The notes under the pieces were generated by a model. The model ran no database searches, was not told where the DNA came from, and saw only the letters and a program-made list of their open reading frames with translations. Positions 8,086-15,709 of a stretch of DNA of 64,000 nt are shown here, piece by piece (position 1 is the first letter of the stretch; the number at the start of each line of letters is the position of its first letter). Source of the DNA: Flavobacteria bacterium GWA2_35_26. Lineage in GTDB: Bacteria > Bacteroidota > Bacteroidia > Flavobacteriales > Flavobacteriaceae. Where the stretch lies: positions 124,001 through 188,000 of the forward strand of contig MGWH01000003.1 of NCBI GenBank assembly GCA_001800905.1. The letters run 5' to 3'. The position numbers and the translations under genes are program-made.

Positions 8086-9744
8086 ATGAAAAAAAACATT
8101 GTATTAGTTGCCCTTTTGTCAGCTTTCATTTTGCCAAATGCAACTCAAGCGCAAACAAAAAAAGTAACGAATTCTATTCCATTTGTTTGGGAAGGAGCGA
8201 ATCTTTATTTCTTATTGACCGACCGTTTTAACAACGGAGATTCAAGCAACGACATCAATTACAACCGAAATAAAAAAACAGGTAAATTGCGTGGTTTCAT
8301 GGGTGGTGATGTTAAAGGAATTACACAAAAAATTGAAGAAGGCTATTTTGACCAATTGGGAATTAATGCTATTTGGATGACCCCTTTGGTGGAACAAATT
8401 CACGATGGAACAGATGAAGGAACTGGATATAGCTATGGATTTCATGGGTATTGGGCAAAAGACTGGACCGCTTTAGATCCTAATTTTGGCACTCCTGAAG
8501 AAGTAAAAAACATGGTTGAAAAAGCACACCAACACGGTATCCGAATTGTGTTTGACGGGGTAATTAATCACACCGGTCCAGTTACACCACAAGATGCGGT
8601 TTGGCCAGAAAATTGGGTGCGTACAACTCCTGCTTGCGATTACAAAAATTATAAGAATACTACTGCTTGTACTTTAGTTGCTAATCTTCCAGACATTCTA
8701 ACGGAGAGCGAACAAAACGTAGAATTACCTGCGGCTTTAGTCGAAAAATGGAAAAAAGAGGGTCGCTACGAGCAAGAAGTAAAAGAATTAGACGAGTTCT
8801 TTGCGCGTACTGGCTACCCAAGAGCACCTAAATACTATATTATCAAATGGTTGACAGATTACATTACCGAATACGGAATTGACGGATACCGCGCTGATAC
8901 TACAAAACATCTTGAAGAAGGTGTTTGGGCCGAATTCAAAAAACAATGCGACTATGCTTTTATAACTTGGAAGAAAAATAATCCTGGAAAAGTATTGGAC
9001 AATACTGCTTTTTACACTACTGGTGAAGTTTCCGGTTATAACATTAGCGGTGGTTTATATTATGATTTTGGCGATAAAAAAGTAAACTACTTTGCTAATG
9101 GATTCAATAGTTTAATCAATTTTGAATTTAAAAATGAAGCCAAAAAAGACTACGAAAGTTTGTTCTCTTACTACTCTAATACATTGCAAAAAGAGTTAAA
9201 GGGATTTGGTGTGTTGAATTATGTTTCGTCTCACGACGACTCTACTCCTTTTGACGGAAAAAGAGAAAAGACTTTTGAAAGTGCTACAAAATTATTGCTA
9301 ACTCCTGGAACGGCTCAAGTGTATTATGGAGACGAGTCAGGGCGTAATTTAGTAATCGAAGGAACTAAAGGCGATGCAACTTTGCGTTCATTCATGAATT
9401 GGGATGATATCAAAAACAACCCAACTACTCAAAAAACCTTGGTACACTGGCAAAAATTAGGTCAGTTTAGAAAAAACCATCCTGCAGTAGGAGCTGGTGT
9501 TCATCAAAAAATTTCAGCTAGTCCTTATGTATTTAGTCGTAGTTTTTCTCAAGAAAATTACTCCGATCAAGTAGTTGTGGGATTGGATCTAGCCAAAGGC
9601 AAAAAAACGATTTCAACTGGAACTATCTTTCAAAATGGAGCAAAAGTAATTGATGCCTATTCTGGAAAAGAGTCGGTTGTTACCTATGGAAAAGTAACTG
9701 TTGATTCAGAATATGATTTGGTTCTTTTGGAATTAAAAAAATAA
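8086..9744 (+). CDS. Exported GH13 alpha-amylase
   Basis: This 552-residue protein has a signal peptide cleaved near ATQAQT, consistent with export. GH13 catalytic regions are visible: region I VFDGVINH, region II YRADTTKH (nucleophile Asp near 271), region III TGEVSG (acid Glu near 314) and region IV SSHDDS (Asp near 384). VWEGANLYFLLTDRFNNGD at the mature N-terminus is the usual first barrel strand and calcium-site area of bacterial secreted amylases. There is no lipobox, so periplasmic rather than lipid-anchored as SusG would be. It likely makes maltose and short maltodextrins from starch and closes the maltodextrin gene cluster. Confidence 0.9.
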   Translation: MKKNIVLVALLSAFILPNATQAQTKKVTNSIPFVWEGANLYFLLTDRFNNGDSSNDINYNRNKKTGKLRGFMGGDVKGITQKIEEGYFDQLGINAIWMTPLVEQIHDGTDEGTGYSYGFHGYWAKDWTALDPNFGTPEEVKNMVEKAHQHGIRIVFDGVINHTGPVTPQDAVWPENWVRTTPACDYKNYKNTTACTLVANLPDILTESEQNVELPAALVEKWKKEGRYEQEVKELDEFFARTGYPRAPKYYIIKWLTDYITEYGIDGYRADTTKHLEEGVWAEFKKQCDYAFITWKKNNPGKVLDNTAFYTTGEVSGYNISGGLYYDFGDKKVNYFANGFNSLINFEFKNEAKKDYESLFSYYSNTLQKELKGFGVLNYVSSHDDSTPFDGKREKTFESATKLLLTPGTAQVYYGDESGRNLVIEGTKGDATLRSFMNWDDIKNNPTTQKTLVHWQKLGQFRKNHPAVGAGVHQKISASPYVFSRSFSQENYSDQVVVGLDLAKGKKTISTGTIFQNGAKVIDAYSGKESVVTYGKVTVDSEYDLVLLELKK

Positions 9745-9763
9745 AACCCGATTCAATTATAGC

Positions 9764-9794
9764 AACGCCTTTAGCAATAAAGGCGTTTTTTTAT
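9764..9794 (+). terminator. Intrinsic terminator of the maltodextrin operon
   Basis: AACGCCTTT and AAAGGCGTT pair around a 7-base loop and are followed by a run of T residues. It closes the amylase transcript shortly before the next gene's -7 element. Confidence 0.85.
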
Positions 9795-9798
9795 TCTT

Positions 9799-9806
9799 AA
9801 CTTTGT
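9799..9806 (+). promoter_or_regulatory. -7 promoter element of the flavoprotein gene
   Basis: TAACTTTG matches TAnnTTTG and lies 16 bases before the ATG at 9823. The predicted 5' leader is therefore only about ten bases. No good -33 TTG is seen, as the terminator of the previous operon occupies that position. Confidence 0.5.
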
Positions 9807-9822
9807 CGTTCAAAATCAAAAA

Positions 9823-11052
9823 ATGAATCAAGACTTTGATATACTAATTGTGGGAGGTGGAGCTGCTGGATTTTTTTCAGCGATCAATATCGTGGAACGC
9901 AATCCTAAACTCAAAGTGGCGATTCTAGAACGCGGCAAAGAAGTACTTTCCAAAGTGCGCGTTTCAGGAGGAGGTCGTTGCAATGTAACTCATGCCTGTT
10001 TTGAACCCAACGAATTGGTAAAATATTATCCCCGAGGCGAAAAAGAATTGCGTGGTCCGTTTCATCAATTTTGTTCTGGCGATACTATAGAATGGTTTGA
10101 AAAACACGGTGTCGAACTTAAAATTGAAGACGATGGCCGAATTTTTCCTGTTTCCAATTCCTCTCAAACCATCATTGATTGTTTTTTAACAGCTAGTCAA
10201 AAATTAGGCATTGCTATTTTAACGGGGCAAAGTGTGCAATCCATTTTTAAAAAGGACAATTGCTGGAAAATCGAAACGCAAACCGAAAATTATCTAGCTG
10301 AAAAATTGATTTTGGCTACTGGAAGCAATCCGAAAATTTGGGATATGTTGCATACTTTCGGCCATGCTATTGTTACACCTGTTCCTTCCCTATTTACCTT
10401 TAATATCAAGGATCCTCGAATCAAGGAATTACCGGGTATTGCAACCCAAGTGAACGTCAAAGTAATAGGAAGTAAACTAGAGTCAACCGGCCCTTTGTTA
10501 ATTACCCATTGGGGAATGAGTGGTCCCGCTATTTTGAAATTATCAGCTTGGGGAGCACGCATCTTACACGATAAAAACTACCAATTTGCGATTGAAGTCA
10601 ATTGGCTTAACGATATCGAAACTGAAGAAGCAGAAACGCTTTTGAAAGAACTCAAACAAGAACACGCTAAAAAAACAGTAGCCAAAAAATCGCCATTGGA
10701 AGTTCAAAATCGGTTGTGGGAAAGTTTGGTTCTCGCTTCAGGAATTGGTGCAGAAACCAAATGGGCTGATTTATCTAAAATTCAATTACACAACTTGGCG
10801 AGTCAACTCACTAAAGGAATTTTTCAAGTGAACGGCAAAAGCACTTTTAAAGAAGAATTTGTCACAGCAGGCGGAATAGATTTAAAAGAAATCAATTTCA
10901 AAACTATGGAAAGCAAAATACATCCTAACTTATATTTTGCTGGAGAAATCGTTAATATAGATGCCATAACAGGAGGGTTCAACTTCCAAAATGCCTGGAC
11001 ATCTGGATTCATTGTTGCAAATGCTATAGCAGAAATGATTAGTACTGATTAA
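9823..11052 (+). CDS. FAD-dependent oxidoreductase of the HI0933/YhiN family
   Basis: This 409-residue cytoplasmic flavoprotein matches the HI0933-like family in length. An N-terminal Rossmann dinucleotide site reads GGGAAGFFSAINI. It is followed by SGGGRCNVTH, the hallmark of this family, and later ITHWGMSGPAILKLSAWGA. The C-terminal FAD-contact segment is AGEIVNIDAITGGFNFQNAWTSG. The physiological reaction of these proteins is not established. It has its own promoter element, and its 3' end faces convergent tspO. Confidence 0.9.
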   Translation: MNQDFDILIVGGGAAGFFSAINIVERNPKLKVAILERGKEVLSKVRVSGGGRCNVTHACFEPNELVKYYPRGEKELRGPFHQFCSGDTIEWFEKHGVELKIEDDGRIFPVSNSSQTIIDCFLTASQKLGIAILTGQSVQSIFKKDNCWKIETQTENYLAEKLILATGSNPKIWDMLHTFGHAIVTPVPSLFTFNIKDPRIKELPGIATQVNVKVIGSKLESTGPLLITHWGMSGPAILKLSAWGARILHDKNYQFAIEVNWLNDIETEEAETLLKELKQEHAKKTVAKKSPLEVQNRLWESLVLASGIGAETKWADLSKIQLHNLASQLTKGIFQVNGKSTFKEEFVTAGGIDLKEINFKTMESKIHPNLYFAGEIVNIDAITGGFNFQNAWTSGFIVANAIAEMISTD

Positions 11053-11065
11053 AGTATAAAGCTAC

Positions 11066-11542
11066 TTACCTATTCAACCACCAAATACTAGCCGTCAGTA
11101 CCGAAGCGAAACTCACCCAAGCCAAATAGGGCAGCATTAAATAGCTCGCCGTTTTGTTGATTTTAGCAAATTGAGAATAGGTTTCAAAAATCATAAGCCA
11201 AAGCAAAACTACCTCAATAGTTGCCAACATCAGGTTGTGCAATCCAAAAAACAAATACGACCAAAGTGCATTCAATACCAATTGGATTGTAAAGAATTGC
11301 AAGGCTTTAGTAACTGCTGCTTTTTTCGTTGTAATTTGATTCCAAATTAATCCCGCGGCAACACCCATCATCACATACAATGAGGTCCAAACCGGTGCAA
11401 AAATCCAATTGGGCGGATTAAAACTAGGTTTCACCAAAGTGGGATACCAAGTCGTTATAGATGCACGTGTGACCATTCCAGAAAGATACCCAACGGCCAA
11501 ACAAATAATAACAACAATTGCAATACGAGAGATTTTGTTCAT
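11066..11542 (-). CDS. tspO: TspO/MBR family membrane protein
   Basis: This 158-residue protein has five hydrophobic segments and the conserved family residues WYPTLVKPSFNPPNWIFAPVW and ALWSYLFFG. TspO proteins bind tetrapyrroles and similar ligands in the membrane. Some bacterial members influence porphyrin or carotenoid metabolism. It is transcribed divergently from mvaD; their start regions lie within about 75 bases. The gene ends 13 bases from the convergent flavoprotein gene, with no clear hairpin between them. Confidence 0.93.
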   Translation of the reverse strand: MNKISRIAIVVIICLAVGYLSGMVTRASITTWYPTLVKPSFNPPNWIFAPVWTSLYVMMGVAAGLIWNQITTKKAAVTKALQFFTIQLVLNALWSYLFFGLHNLMLATIEVVLLWLMIFETYSQFAKINKTASYLMLPYLAWVSFASVLTASIWWLNR

Positions 11543-11558
11543 TTTGAATAATTTGAAT

Positions 11559-11566
11559 CAAATTTA
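11559..11566 (-). promoter_or_regulatory. -7 promoter element of tspO
   Basis: On the minus strand this reads TAAATTTG, matching TAnnTTTG, 16 bases before the tspO ATG. A minus-strand TTG stands 16 bases further upstream, just short of the usual spacing. It is back to back with the mvaD promoter. Confidence 0.5.
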
Positions 11567-11591
11567 GTCAAAACCAATTCAGCAAAAAAAG

Positions 11592-11599
11592 TATCTTTG
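11592..11599 (+). promoter_or_regulatory. -7 promoter element of mvaD, which decides the start codon
   Basis: TATCTTTG matches TAnnTTTG. An in-frame TTG codon at 11597 overlaps this element and so cannot lie inside the transcript. This supports translation from ATG 11615, only 15 bases after the element. Confidence 0.55.
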
Positions 11600-11614
11600 C
11601 TAAAATTTTTATTC

Positions 11615-12706
11615 ATGGTCACAGCAAACGATTTTATACCAGCTCCCTACACCCATTCTATTGATCAAGGTGTTTTTCAATGGTCGGCGCCAAGTAATAT
11701 TGCGTTAGTAAAGTATTGGGGGAAAAAAGAAAATCAAATTCCGGCGAATCCTTCGGTAAGTTTTACCTTGAATAATTGCAAAACGATTACCCAATTGGCA
11801 TTTGCCAAAAAACAAAATCAAGACCCGTCGACTTTTTCTTTTGACTTGCTTTTTGAGGGAAAGCCAAAAGAAGATTTTAAACCAAAAATTCAGAAATTTT
11901 TAGAGCGAATTGAAACCTATTTGCCTTTTTTGAAAGACTATCATTTTACGATTGACACTCAAAATACATTTCCACACAGTTCTGGAATTGCCTCTTCGGC
12001 ATCCGGAATGGCAGCATTGGCCATGAACTTAATGAGTTTGGAAAAGGAATTGAATCCTTCAATGACCGAAGAATATTTTCATCAAAAAGCGTCATTTTTA
12101 GCGCGTTTAGGATCTGGTAGTGCTTGCCGAAGTGTAAAAGGACAAGTGGTCGTTTGGGGCGACCAAGCCAATATTCCTGGTAGTTCTGATCTATTTGGAG
12201 TAGAATTTCCACACACAATTCATGATAATTTCAAGAATTACCAAGACACGATACTTTTAGTAGATAAAGGCGAAAAACAAGTGTCCAGCACATTGGGTCA
12301 CGATTTAATGCACAATCACCCATATGCAGAAAGAAGATTTGCTCAAGCTCATGAAAATTTAGACCAACTGATTGCTATTTTTGAATCCGGGAATTTAGAG
12401 CAATTCATCGCAGTTGTAGAAAGCGAAGCCTTGACACTACATGCCATGATGATGACTTCGATGCCGTATTTTATTCTAATGAAACCGAATACATTAGAAA
12501 TCATCAATCGCATTTGGCAATTCAGAAATGAAACCAAAATACCGGTATGTTTTACATTAGACGCTGGGGCTAACGTTCATGTTCTCTACCCAAATCAAGT
12601 GAAAGAAAAAGTCTTGCAATTTATTCAGGACGAATTAGTTGGCTATTGTCAAAATGGTCAGTATATTTGTGATCAAATTGGAAATGGCAGTAAGTTAATT
12701 GATTAA
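11615..12706 (+). CDS. mvaD: Diphosphomevalonate decarboxylase
   Basis: This 363-residue GHMP-superfamily enzyme converts mevalonate 5-diphosphate to isopentenyl diphosphate with ATP. It has the signature entry APSNIALVKYWGK, the ATP loop SSGIASSASGMAALA near residue 130, and SGSACRS, which carries the conserved serine and arginine of decarboxylases. The next gene, 8 bases on, is another GHMP kinase and then comes a UbiA prenyltransferase. The mevalonate route, used by many Flavobacteriia, is thus clustered with an isoprenoid consumer. The ATG at 11615 is preferred because the outer TTG lies in the promoter. Confidence 0.93.
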   Translation: MVTANDFIPAPYTHSIDQGVFQWSAPSNIALVKYWGKKENQIPANPSVSFTLNNCKTITQLAFAKKQNQDPSTFSFDLLFEGKPKEDFKPKIQKFLERIETYLPFLKDYHFTIDTQNTFPHSSGIASSASGMAALAMNLMSLEKELNPSMTEEYFHQKASFLARLGSGSACRSVKGQVVVWGDQANIPGSSDLFGVEFPHTIHDNFKNYQDTILLVDKGEKQVSSTLGHDLMHNHPYAERRFAQAHENLDQLIAIFESGNLEQFIAVVESEALTLHAMMMTSMPYFILMKPNTLEIINRIWQFRNETKIPVCFTLDAGANVHVLYPNQVKEKVLQFIQDELVGYCQNGQYICDQIGNGSKLID

Positions 12707-12714
12707 TCAACAGT

Positions 12715-13653
12715 ATGAAAGGACCTTTATTTTACTCAAAAATATTACTCTTTGGAGAATACGGAATTATTCAAGACTCCAAAGGACTTTCTATTCCTTA
12801 TAATTTTTATAACGGCGCCTTAAAAACCGACAAAAATCCTTCGGATGAGGCTATTTCTTCTAACGGACATTTGAAACGTTTTGTGGCACATTTGAAAAAT
12901 TTAGCCGTTGAACAGCCTACTCTTGTACAATTTGATTTAGTTACTTTAGAGCAAGACGTGAATAAGGGTATGTACTTTGACTCCAGCATTCCGCAAGGTT
13001 ATGGAGTAGGAAGTAGCGGTGCTTTAGTTGCTGCTATTTACGACAAATATGCCCAAAATAAAATCACCGTTTTAGAAAACCTAACTCGTGAGAAATTGTT
13101 AGAATTAAAAACAATTTTTTCTCAAATGGAAAGCTTTTTTCATGGAAAAAGTTCCGGTTTGGATCCGTTAAACAGTTATTTAAGCATCCCAATTCTAATC
13201 AACTCCAAAGACAATATCGAAGCTACGGGTATTCCAACTCAAAGTTTGGATGGCAAAGGAGCTGTATTCTTAATCGACTCCGGAATTGTAGGAGAAACTG
13301 CTCCAATGGTGAATATTTTCATGGAAAATTTGAAAGACCAAGGTTTCCGAAACATGCTTAAAACACAGTTTGTAAAATACACCGATTCGTGTGTAGAGAA
13401 TTTCTTAGGTGGCGATATGAAATCATTGTTTGCCAATACTAAAAAATTATCAAAAGTAGTTTTGAGTCATTTCAAACCGATGATCCCAGAAGAATTTCAT
13501 GCGATTTGGCAAAAAGGAATTGACACTAATGACTACTATTTAAAATTGTGTGGTTCAGGTGGCGGTGGATATATCTTAGGATTTACTGAAGATTTAGAAC
13601 GCGCCAAAACTTCACTGAAAGACTACAAATTAGAAGTGGTGTACCAATTCTAA
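12715..13653 (+). CDS. Mevalonate kinase-like GHMP kinase
   Basis: This 312-residue cytoplasmic kinase follows mvaD by 8 bases. GHMP features are KILLFGEYGII at the N-terminus, the ATP-binding loop PQGYGVGSSGALVAAIYD near residue 93, and the C-terminal LCGSGGGGYILGF. FFHGKSSGLDPLNSY around residue 142 matches the mevalonate kinase catalytic region. It is therefore best read as the enzyme making mevalonate 5-phosphate. Phosphomevalonate kinase is the main alternative, as sequence motifs alone separate these poorly. No other mevalonate-pathway kinase is in the window. Confidence 0.82.
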   Translation: MKGPLFYSKILLFGEYGIIQDSKGLSIPYNFYNGALKTDKNPSDEAISSNGHLKRFVAHLKNLAVEQPTLVQFDLVTLEQDVNKGMYFDSSIPQGYGVGSSGALVAAIYDKYAQNKITVLENLTREKLLELKTIFSQMESFFHGKSSGLDPLNSYLSIPILINSKDNIEATGIPTQSLDGKGAVFLIDSGIVGETAPMVNIFMENLKDQGFRNMLKTQFVKYTDSCVENFLGGDMKSLFANTKKLSKVVLSHFKPMIPEEFHAIWQKGIDTNDYYLKLCGSGGGGYILGFTEDLERAKTSLKDYKLEVVYQF

Positions 13654-13677
13654 TTCCAATCATTTAACAACCTTATA

Positions 13678-14634
13678 ATGCTAAGCAAAGCGAACAAATT
13701 GGTGATTAAGAAAATTATCAGCTTGTTTTCTGTGGTAAGAGGCTACAACATTCCCATTATTATCTTAGCGCAATACCTATCAGCCGTTTTTATCTTGGCC
13801 CCTGAGCAAAGAGCGCTTAACGTCCTAATCGACTTTAATTTATTTATTCTAGTTTTTGCTTCGGGTTTGACGATTGCCTCAGGATATATCATAAATTCTT
13901 TTTACGACAGTAAAAAAGATTTAATCAATCGCCCAAATAAATCCATGCTCGATCGATTGGTGAGTCAAAAAACCAAATTGAATGTCTATTTTACGCTCAA
14001 TTTCATAGTCGCATTAATGGCATTATTTGTTTCCTGGCGTGCCTTTTTATTTTTTTCAGTATACATTTTCCTGATTTGGTTCTATTCTCATAAAATAAAA
14101 AAACAGCCTTTTATCGGGAATTTAATGTCGGCCTTTTTAGCGGTTTTGCCATTTTTTGCCATCCTCTTGTATTATTACAACCAAATTCCATTTGAAGAAA
14201 TTGAAAACTACAGCAATCAATTGGCTGTAATTTTTGCTCATGCAAGCTTTTTGTTTTTGCTATTACTCATTAGAGAAATGATAAAGGATTTAGAAAATCT
14301 AAAAGGAGACTTAGCCAATAATTACAAAACCATTCCCATTGTTTATGGGGAAACATTTTCAAAAAATATAATTTCGGTTTTAATTATTGCTACATTTCTT
14401 CCTGTATATATATTAATTGAAATTTACGATGTAGGTTATATGGACACTTACTTTTACGGTTGTTTAATTGTACTCCTCTTCTTTGTTTTGGCTTTACAAA
14501 AAGCAACCCAAAAAGAAGAATTTCTTCGATTGCATAATGTTTTAAAGTTCCTCATCGTAGCAGGTGTGTTTTGCATCGTGTTGATCAATCCTTCCGTTTT
14601 GTGGCACGGAAAACGATTGTTACACATTATCTAA
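13678..14634 (+). CDS. UbiA-family prenyltransferase (geranylgeranylglycerol-phosphate geranylgeranyltransferase-like)
   Basis: This 318-residue integral membrane protein has about eight hydrophobic segments. It shows the two Asp-rich motifs of the UbiA family: NSFYDSKKDLINRP near residue 77 and REMIKDLENLKGDLANNYKT near residue 200. These bind the magnesium-diphosphate of the prenyl donor. The family member in Flavobacteriia is usually annotated as a geranylgeranylglycerol-phosphate transferase. The acceptor cannot be read from sequence, and a quinone-type acceptor is possible. It lies 24 bases after the GHMP kinase in an apparent isoprenoid operon. Confidence 0.82.
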   Translation: MLSKANKLVIKKIISLFSVVRGYNIPIIILAQYLSAVFILAPEQRALNVLIDFNLFILVFASGLTIASGYIINSFYDSKKDLINRPNKSMLDRLVSQKTKLNVYFTLNFIVALMALFVSWRAFLFFSVYIFLIWFYSHKIKKQPFIGNLMSAFLAVLPFFAILLYYYNQIPFEEIENYSNQLAVIFAHASFLFLLLLIREMIKDLENLKGDLANNYKTIPIVYGETFSKNIISVLIIATFLPVYILIEIYDVGYMDTYFYGCLIVLLFFVLALQKATQKEEFLRLHNVLKFLIVAGVFCIVLINPSVLWHGKRLLHII

Positions 14635-14690
14635 CAGCTACGGCATTTCAACTCTTTGATTCTAAAATCGTTTCTCTAGGATATAAATAC

Positions 14691-14698
14691 TATCTTTG
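14691..14698 (+). promoter_or_regulatory. -7 promoter element of the pseudouridine synthase gene
   Basis: TATCTTTG matches TAnnTTTG and lies 50 bases before the ATG at 14749. It suggests an own transcript rather than read-through from the prenyltransferase gene. Confidence 0.5.
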
Positions 14699-14748
14699 CA
14701 GGCTGAAGGACAATTTCGTCCGAATGCAGCATTAAATTACCAATTATC

Positions 14749-15642
14749 ATGAATACTAATAGAGGTGGTGGAAGAACTAATAGTTCTAGACCAAATTCAA
14801 ATAAGCCAAAGCCAGCGATGCAAAAGCGTGCGCAGGGTCCTAAAAAGGCTAAAATCAACACAAAAGTTGCCGAAGAAGAAGCTAGTAAAGTAGCTAAAAA
14901 ACCGAATCAAGCTCCTAAAAGAGCTAAGGCGGCTGACGAAATGCGTTTGAATAAATACATCGCAAACTCAGGGGTATGCTCTCGTCGCGATGCTGATATT
15001 TACATCCAATCAGGAAATGTAAAAGTAAATGGCGTCCCTGTAACTGAAATGGGGTATTTAGTAAAAATAACCGATACAGTTAATTTTGACGGAGTCCAAT
15101 TAACGCCAGAGAAAAAAGAATACATCCTTTTGAACAAACCAAAAAACTTTACGACAGCACTAGACGAAGGTCAAGAATTTCGTAATGTTTTGGAATTGGT
15201 TCGCGGAGCTACAACTGCCAAAATTGGCGCCGTAGGTCGAATGGATAAAAACACTACCGGATTGTTATTGTTTACCAATGACACCGATATGATTAGAAAA
15301 TTTACCTTGCCAAATCAAAAATCATCTAAAATTTACCAGGTTTCCTTAGATAAAAATTTGAAATACGAAGATTTTGAAAAAATAAGCAAAGGATTGGTGT
15401 TAGATGGTCACCGCGTATTTGTAGAAGAAGTAAGTTATATCGATAACGAACCTAAGAGTGAAATCGGACTTAAATTACGTTCATCCAATGTAAAAGTAGT
15501 TCGTGCTATTTTTGAAAACTTCGATTATAATGTATTGCGAATTGACCGTGTCGCATTTGCAGGTTTAACCAAAAAGAACTTACCTCGAGGCAATTGGCGA
15601 ATGCTAACAGAACAAGAAATAATTAATTTGAAAAACGTATAG
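14749..15642 (+). CDS. rRNA pseudouridine synthase, RsuA/RluB/RluF family
   Basis: This 297-residue protein begins with a roughly 60-residue basic, Ala/Lys/Pro-rich tail unlike the core family. An S4 RNA-binding domain follows (MRLNKYIANSGVCSRRDADIYIQSGNVKVNG, residues about 65-110). The catalytic domain contains VGRMDKNTTGLLLFTNDTD, whose Asp is the pseudouridylation nucleophile, and ends with the GLTKKNLPRGNWRMLTEQE segment. The order fits RluB/RluF-type enzymes acting on 23S rRNA. The exact target uridine is not decidable from sequence. Confidence 0.9.
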   Translation: MNTNRGGGRTNSSRPNSNKPKPAMQKRAQGPKKAKINTKVAEEEASKVAKKPNQAPKRAKAADEMRLNKYIANSGVCSRRDADIYIQSGNVKVNGVPVTEMGYLVKITDTVNFDGVQLTPEKKEYILLNKPKNFTTALDEGQEFRNVLELVRGATTAKIGAVGRMDKNTTGLLLFTNDTDMIRKFTLPNQKSSKIYQVSLDKNLKYEDFEKISKGLVLDGHRVFVEEVSYIDNEPKSEIGLKLRSSNVKVVRAIFENFDYNVLRIDRVAFAGLTKKNLPRGNWRMLTEQEIINLKNV

Positions 15643-15660
15643 TTATCAAATTCATTTCAT

Positions 15661-15696
15661 AAAAAAACCTGCAAATTACTTTGCAGGTTTTTTATT
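15661..15696. terminator. Bidirectional intrinsic terminator between convergent genes
   Basis: AAAACCTGCAAA-TTAC-TTTGCAGGTTTT is flanked by A and T runs, so it can end both the pseudouridine synthase transcript and the convergent M3 peptidase transcript. Confidence 0.85.
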
Positions 15697-15709
15697 TTGT
15701 AGACTATAA

